From JAAYCB01 sp012744395 (GTDB taxonomy: Bacteria > Planctomycetota > Planctomycetia > Pirellulales > Thermoguttaceae), in the NCBI GenBank assembly GCA_028703175.1, contig JAQVNJ010000109.1, forward strand, positions 1-20,773: a DNA stretch of 20,773 nt, in the 5' to 3' direction. This document shows positions 15,367-20,773 of this stretch, in pieces. The notes below the pieces were generated by a model. It was given only the letters and a program-made list of their open reading frames with translations. It had not been told where the DNA came from and did no database searches. The position numbers and the translations under genes were made by a program. Position 1 is the first letter of the stretch, and each line of letters starts with the position of its first letter.

Positions 15367-16419
15367 TTACCGCGGAAACTCCCAGACCCGCAGACCGGTG
15401 GCGTTCAGATAAACGGGAATGTTCTGCGTCCCCGGAACAGCCTCGGCGATCGCGCGGAGCATCTGGCGATTCTTGGCCGCCTCGGCGCCGCCGAGCAGCG
15501 TCACCGAACCGCCATCCCCGCCGGCGCCGTTGACCTTCCAGCCAATCGCTCCGTGGCGTCGCGCGACATCGATCACCGCCTGGTGCGTGGCGCTGACCAG
15601 TTCCGGATGCAGGGCGGCCTGCGCGTCCGTGTTGTCGATCATCGCCCGTCCCAAGGCGGGAAAATCTCCCGCGTACAGTGCGTCGCGAGCGCGGATCGGC
15701 GTGCGCCGCAGGGGATGGAGCTTTTCCGCGTCCGGCCCGGCGTCCTCCAACTCGGCAATCACCCGCTCGTGGACCTTCGACGAACTGTGCGACTGGCCCA
15801 GGAAAATCAGCGAAAGCCTCGCCTCCAATTCCCAGAGCGTGGAGTGCGAAAGGAGCAGAGGGCTGACGATCGCGTGGGGGTATTCGAGAATCTCGATGTA
15901 ATTGATGCCGCCGTAGGCCGACGCCAACTGGTCCTGCACCCCGCACTGCTGGTGCAAAAGCTCGGTCTCGATGCGGTGGGCGGCGCGGGCCACCTCGTGG
16001 GGCGTCAAGCGGCCGGGCGTCAACAGGTCGAGCGCGCCGGTCAAGGCCACGCTCACCGCCGCGCTGGTGCCGGTCGACGCGCCGGCCGGCGCCTCGCAGA
16101 AGATGTCGATCTCCAACGCCAAATCCTCCGGCACGCCCATGAATTGCAGCGCGGCTTCCAACAGCGGATGCCGATCGTAGGTCCCCCCCACCCCATCCAG
16201 CGTGTAGCGTTCCCCATAATTCTCCGCGTAGATCGTGATCGCCGGGCGGCTGGCGTTCCGCTCGAAGACCCGCATCTGCACCTCGGCCATCGGGCAGACG
16301 GCGATGTTCAGCACCTTGCCGAACCTGGCAAACCAGGTGTCCGTCCAGCCGCCGAAATCGTTGATCCGGATCGGGGCGACGCTGTTGATGATCCGCACGG
16401 GTTCTTGACCAAGGCCCAT
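15367..16419 (-). CDS. GHMP-family sugar kinase (HddA-like)
   Basis: A 350-residue cytoplasmic kinase. GHMP motifs: substrate-side motif 1 APIRINDFGGWTDT (15-28); ATP phosphate-binding motif 2 PAGASTGTSAAV (111-122), a variant of PxxxGLGSSAA; QDQLASAYGG (162-171), whose Asp163 is the probable catalytic base; motif 3 KVNGAGGDGGSVTLL (295-309). These fit heptose-phosphate kinases (HddA) or fucose/arabinose kinases better than galactokinase or mevalonate kinase. It would phosphorylate a sugar at C1 for nucleotide-sugar synthesis or salvage, but the substrate cannot be fixed. AAAGGA lies 4 nt before ATG 16419. No other sugar-nucleotide gene is adjacent; the next gene on the same strand is the oxidoreductase at 16614, after a gap of about 195 nt that shows nothing else. 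Confidence 0.85.
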   Translation of the reverse strand: MGLGQEPVRIINSVAPIRINDFGGWTDTWFARFGKVLNIAVCPMAEVQMRVFERNASRPAITIYAENYGERYTLDGVGGTYDRHPLLEAALQFMGVPEDLALEIDIFCEAPAGASTGTSAAVSVALTGALDLLTPGRLTPHEVARAAHRIETELLHQQCGVQDQLASAYGGINYIEILEYPHAIVSPLLLSHSTLWELEARLSLIFLGQSHSSSKVHERVIAELEDAGPDAEKLHPLRRTPIRARDALYAGDFPALGRAMIDNTDAQAALHPELVSATHQAVIDVARRHGAIGWKVNGAGGDGGSVTLLGGAEAAKNRQMLRAIAEAVPGTQNIPVYLNATGLRVWEFPR

Positions 16420-16613
16420 ATTGTCCTTTCCAATCCGGAGTTCGCCGAAATACCACCGATCGCCTGCCAGGCCGCCAGGTCCGGACGAGCCGCTGGCCGA
16501 ACGAGGGGGGCGCGCTCCTAAAGCCCGCTCCCGTCAGGAATCGGATCGGATCAGGCCCGCGCCAGGGTTTATTCTGGTTCGCCTCGCCTGCCGTTTCAAC
16601 CGGTCGCTACTTG

Positions 16614-17972
<1,359 letters not shown>

Positions 17973-18200
17973 CGAAGACCTCCCGGAATCGAGGAATCGT
18001 GGGATGGGGAGCGCCCGTTGACTTCAGCACCAGAGTATACACCGGCTTGCCCGAGAGAACAGCAAGAGGGCCGAATGCCGCAACCTCATCGCAGCGATTG
18101 GCTTGAGCACCCTCGGCGCTGGTCGTCGCTGTCGAAAGACACGCGTCTTTTCTTGCTCGTCAGTGACGCTCATCGCCAGCAAGTTCTTCGCCTTGCTGTT
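17973..18200. other. Gap upstream of the Gfo/Idh/MocA gene
   Basis: No convincing gene. It should contain the promoter of the oxidoreductase gene. On the minus strand, the reading frame of the possible lipoprotein remnant at 18201-18446 stays open after its stop for tens of codons into this region, as if a longer protein had once been encoded. Confidence 0.35.
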
Positions 18201-18446
18201 TCACTGTTCGCGTTGCGTGTCGAGTTCCTGTAGCTTGTTCTTCAGAGAATCCCCATAAGCTTGCATCTCTTGCGAGGTAAACTTGCGCGTCACTTCGGCG
18301 GCCTCGCCCACTTTGTCCTTCACTTCACCCAAGCGTTGCCGCGTCATCCTGGGCGGCTGCTTCTGATTCAACACCACCCGCTTATGATGATGTCGCGTCG
18401 TTCGGAGTGGTGCTTGGGGCGCCGGAGCATCCCAGGAACAGGGCAC
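18201..18446 (-). pseudogene. Possible decayed small lipoprotein gene
   Basis: The minus-strand frame ending at 18201 reads EVKDKVGEAAEVTRKF, then QEMQAYGDSLKNKLQELDTQ: a charged amphipathic helix like those of small planctomycete lipoproteins. Its only long start is GTG 18446 with no ribosome site, and the N-terminal residues look random. In another frame over the same start region, the sequence LLSATARALFLGC-SGAPS (roughly 18400-18465) resembles a lipoprotein signal with lipobox LFLGC, ending at a stop soon after. A frameshift joining the two would restore a lipoprotein. The helix also stops at a TGA beyond which the frame stays open. A short intact gene from ATG 18347 (48 residues) is the alternative. 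Confidence 0.35.
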
Positions 18447-18529
18447 GAGCCGTCGCGCTCAGCAGGTATTGGTGCGCTTTTATGAGTTTCTGCTTAGATT
18501 GCGATGTTTGTTGAATGCAGCACGTGGTG

Positions 18530-18562
18530 GTGCCCGCGACTTCTGCGCCGAAGTGTGGGCAC
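18530..18562. terminator. Hairpin at the 3' end of the alcohol dehydrogenase remnant
   Basis: GTGCCC (18530-18535) pairs with GGGCAC (18557-18562), and inside it ACTTC (18539-18543) with GAAGT (18550-18554). It lies 6 nt beyond the dehydrogenase stop. There is no clear U-tract, so terminator function is only suggested by position. Confidence 0.35.
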
Positions 18563-18568
18563 TTCCCC

Positions 18569-19488
18569 CTACAGCTTCTTGAGTTCAGGTCCCTGCTGAA
18601 ACTCGATCAACGGCTTGATGATTCCATTTTCCTTGGTGTCCATCATGCGGAAGGCCCGCTCCAGGTCATCAAACGCGAACGTGTGCGTCGTCATGGGGGT
18701 TGGATCGACGCGGCCCGTTTCCAGCAACCGCAGCAACCGCCGCATACGAACCTTGCCGCCGGGGCAGAGTGCCGTGCGGATGGTCTTGTCGCTCATCCCC
18801 ACGCCCCACGCTTGCCGCGGAATTTTCACATAGTCGCCTTCGCCGTGATAGCCGACGTTGGAAATTGTGCCGCCCGGCCGCGTTACCTTGATGCACATTT
18901 CAAAAGTCGCCTGGGCGCCGAGTGCTTCGATGCTGGAATCGACGCCTTGGCCGTCGGTCAGTCCCAGGATCGCCTCGACTGCATCCTGCTCGCAAAAATC
19001 GACGACTACATCGGCCCCGAAATGCCTGGCGAGTTCTTTGCGTTTGGGGACAGTTTCGACAGCGATGACCAACCCCGCGCCTTGCAGTCGCGCACCGACC
19101 GTCGCCATCAGACCGACCGGGCCTTGTGCAAAGATGGCGACCGTGCCACCCATCGGAATATCCGCGTTCTCCGCCCCGGCAAAGGCGGTGGACATCATGT
19201 CACAGGTGTACACGGCCCGTTCGTCCGCGACGGAATCCGGAATCTGAGCGAGATTTGCCTCGGCACTGTTCACGTGAAAGTAATCGGCAAACACGCCATC
19301 CTTGACATTGGCGAACTTCCATCCGCCCAGCATCTCGGTGCACTGCGAGGTGTAGCCGCGGACGCAGTTGTCGCACTGGAAGCAAGGAGTAATCGCATTC
19401 ACCGCCACGCGCTCACCTTCCTGGAAGCTCTTGACCTCGCTGCCGATGCGCTCGACCACGCCGACGGCCTCGTGTCCGAGTGTAAGAT
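18569..19488 (-). pseudogene. Zinc-dependent secondary alcohol dehydrogenase, N-terminus missing
   Basis: About 306 residues match the medium-chain Zn alcohol dehydrogenases of the Thermoanaerobacter secondary-ADH type. Recognisable parts: LTLGHEAVGVVERIGSEVK at the very start; structural-zinc-like CFQCDNCVRGYTSQC; GGWKFANVKDGVFADYFHVN; cofactor-fold AQGPVGLMATVGA; and GGTISNVGYHGEGDYVKIPR. Family members have about 57 further residues before the GHE motif, including the first catalytic zinc Cys (Cys37 in the T. brockii enzyme). Here the frame continues upstream of 19488 only as the antisense of a nuclease gene, so those residues are replaced by unrelated sequence (an open frame runs back to 19714). 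The catalytic His (GHE) and Asp (TCDMM) remain. The rest of the frame is undamaged, so truncation is recent or an assembly artefact. Confidence 0.75.
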
Positions 19489-20604
19489 TCTGTCGGTCAA
19501 CGCGGAACTGGTGCGGCTTTATTGGGACATTGGGCGGATCATCCACGAGCGTCAGCATCGCGAAGGCTGGGGCGCCGGCGTGATTCCGCGGCTGGCGCCG
19601 CACTTGAAGAACGAACTGCCGGATTTGAAGGGGTTCTCCGAACGGAACATTGGTCACATGATCGCGTTCTACCGGGAGTATCCCGATCCCACAGCGATTT
19701 TGCAGCTGCTGCAAAACTACCCCAGCTATGATTTCGCCACAACCGGTTGCGAAATTGCCCGCCGCCGAGAAACGGCAACCACCGCCTGCCCAATTGCCGG
19801 AATCGCCCTTCTGGTCGATTCCCTGGTTCCATCACGTGATCCTGATGCAGAAGGTCAAAGACCTCGCAATCCGCCGGTGGTACATGGAGCCGACCCTCGC
19901 GGGCGGCTGGAGCCGAAACATGCTGGCGATGCAGATCGACGCCGAGGCCCACGAGCGACAGGGCAAGGCGGTCTGAAACTTTGCCGCCGCCGCAATCGGA
20001 CCTCGCCACACAAGCCCTGAAAGACCCCCATCTCTTCGACTTTCTCACGCTCACCGAGCCGTTCCAGGAGCGCGCGTTGGAAACGGAACTGATCCGCCAC
20101 CTGGAAAAGTTTCTGCTCGAGCTCGGGCAGGGCTTCGCCTTCGTCGAGCGTCAGTATCGCCTCGACGTGGGCGAGGAGGATTTCTGCATCGACCTGCTCT
20201 TCTACCACCTGCGGCTGCGGTCGTTTGTCGTGATCGACCTGAAGAAGGGGAAGTTCAAGCCCGAATACGCCGGCAAGCTGACCTTCTACTGCAACGTGGT
20301 GAACGACCCGTTGCGCCACGGCAGCGACGGGCCGACGATCGGGCCGATTCTGTGCCAGACGAGCAGCCGGATGCTGGCGGAATATGCCCTCAGCGGGATC
20401 GACAAGCCGATTGGCGTGTCGAGTTGCCAACTGACGCGGGCGCTGCCGGCGAGTTTGAAGTCGGCGTTGCCGACGGTGGAGGAGATCGAAGCGGAACTTG
20501 CGTCCGCGGAAGCGAAGGAGGCCAAGGGGAAGCGGGCGGCCAGGAAGGCGGCGAAGAAGAAGCCCGCGAATCGGAACCGGCCACGTTCGGGGGAGCGAGA
20601 CTGA
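19487..20604 (+). pseudogene. DUF1016/YhcG-type PDDEXK nuclease gene, 5'-truncated and in three frames
   Basis: Three consecutive frames each match parts of the DUF1016 (YhcG) family. Frame A, about 19493-19725, starts abruptly at SVNAELVRLYWDIGR and includes GWGAGVIPRLAPHLKNELPD and LKGFSERNIGHMIAFYREYP. Frame B, about 19728-19973, holds PWFHHVILMQKVKDLAIRRW and GGWSRNMLAMQIDAEAHERQ and stops with TGA at 19974. Frame C, 19981-20604, holds LPPPQSDLATQALKDPHLFD, the nuclease core DFCIDLLFYHLRLRSFVVID followed by LKKG, and DKPIGVSSCQLTRALP, ending in a Lys/Arg-rich tail. Between B and C a few expected residues after 'QGKA' are missing. The predicted catalytic Asp and DLK residues are intact. 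Family members have about 20-35 more N-terminal residues. It cannot give a full-length protein as read. The family occurs near restriction and defence genes, but none is visible here. Confidence 0.75.
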
Positions 20605-20667
20605 TGCGGCGGTTGGTTGGGCGGTTTTCCGAAGACTTCATGTTTCAGCTGAAGTGTTGCAAAACGT

Positions 20668-20719
20668 GGGCTCGGCCCTGACTTCGGGTTAGTGCCAGGT
20701 TTTGGCATCAGGCGAGCCC
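20668..20719. terminator. Nested inverted repeat between nuclease remnant and right-edge gene
   Basis: GGGCTCG (20668-20674) pairs with CGAGCCC (20713-20719), and inside it TGCCA (20693-20697) with TGGCA (20703-20707). It lies between two genes that end toward each other, where a bidirectional terminator is expected, but it overlaps the last codons of the right-hand frame and has no T-run. Confidence 0.3.
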
Positions 20720-20773
20720 CAACTGCAGGAGCACCTCCTTGTGTTTGCGCGATCGGTTCACAATCTGATCGAC
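20708..20773 (-). CDS. C-terminal end of an unknown protein (partial, runs off right edge)
   Basis: The minus-strand frame from the edge reads 21 codons, VDQIVNRSRKHKEVLLQLGL then A, before a TGA at 20710-20708. It is open, mixed in composition and ends in a plausible amphipathic helix, unlike the Arg/Pro/Ala-rich shadow frames around it. The family cannot be recognised from so little. It may be chance. Confidence 0.35.
   Translation of the reverse strand, partial: VDQIVNRSRKHKEVLLQLGLA

Noticed and set aside
18515..20020. One 501-codon plus-strand protein
   Set aside because: It is a chance joining of the antisense of the dehydrogenase (before about 19490) to the real DUF1016 start, then to an out-of-frame tail.

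Overview
The window looks like a piece of a GC-rich planctomycete chromosome (Pirellulales-like). This rests on family content and style: PQQ-like beta-propellers carrying a 'WPRFRGP'-type motif, a Tat-exported Gfo/Idh/MocA oxidoreductase, a secreted GH172 (DUF2961) protein, an NHL-repeat membrane protein, and short intergenic repeats of a kind I associate with this phylum. No database search was possible, so the taxonomy is inference.

Region 1 (1-10917, all on the minus strand, read right to left) is a tightly packed redox operon of eight complete genes plus the start of a ninth. In order: membrane-anchored PQQ-like propeller; membrane-anchored NHL propeller; a 75-residue four-Cys membrane protein; a Tat-exported multi-cluster ferredoxin; a NapH/NosR-type membrane polyferredoxin; a second PQQ-like propeller with three membrane segments; a NuoE-NuoF fusion (NADH, FMN, Fe-S); a [2Fe-2S]/GltD-like FAD/ferredoxin fusion; and a gene starting with a signal peptide that runs off the left edge. 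No hydrogenase, formate dehydrogenase, nitrate reductase or other terminal enzyme is in view. The simplest reading is a module that passes electrons between cytoplasmic NADH/flavin and membrane or periplasmic Fe-S proteins. Two oddities bear on how it works: the FAD subunit appears to lack the usual NAD(P)H-binding domain, and the NuoF part has Gly where a [4Fe-4S] ligand Cys is expected.

Region 2 (11509-18000) holds ordinary envelope and carbohydrate genes: an OprO/P-like porin divergent from the redox operon, a secreted GH172 protein, a membrane-anchored thioredoxin, a GHMP sugar kinase, and a Tat-signal Gfo/Idh/MocA oxidoreductase. Both convergent gene gaps (12994-13246 and 15147-15366) contain palindromic repeat elements.

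Region 3 (about 18000-20773) looks decayed or rearranged: a possible broken small lipoprotein gene, a secondary alcohol dehydrogenase missing its N-terminus, and, joined head to head within about 10 bases, a DUF1016/YhcG-type PDDEXK nuclease gene that is 5'-truncated and split over three frames. The C-terminus of an unknown protein enters from the right edge. This is either genuine gene decay at a recombination junction or an assembly and sequence-quality problem.
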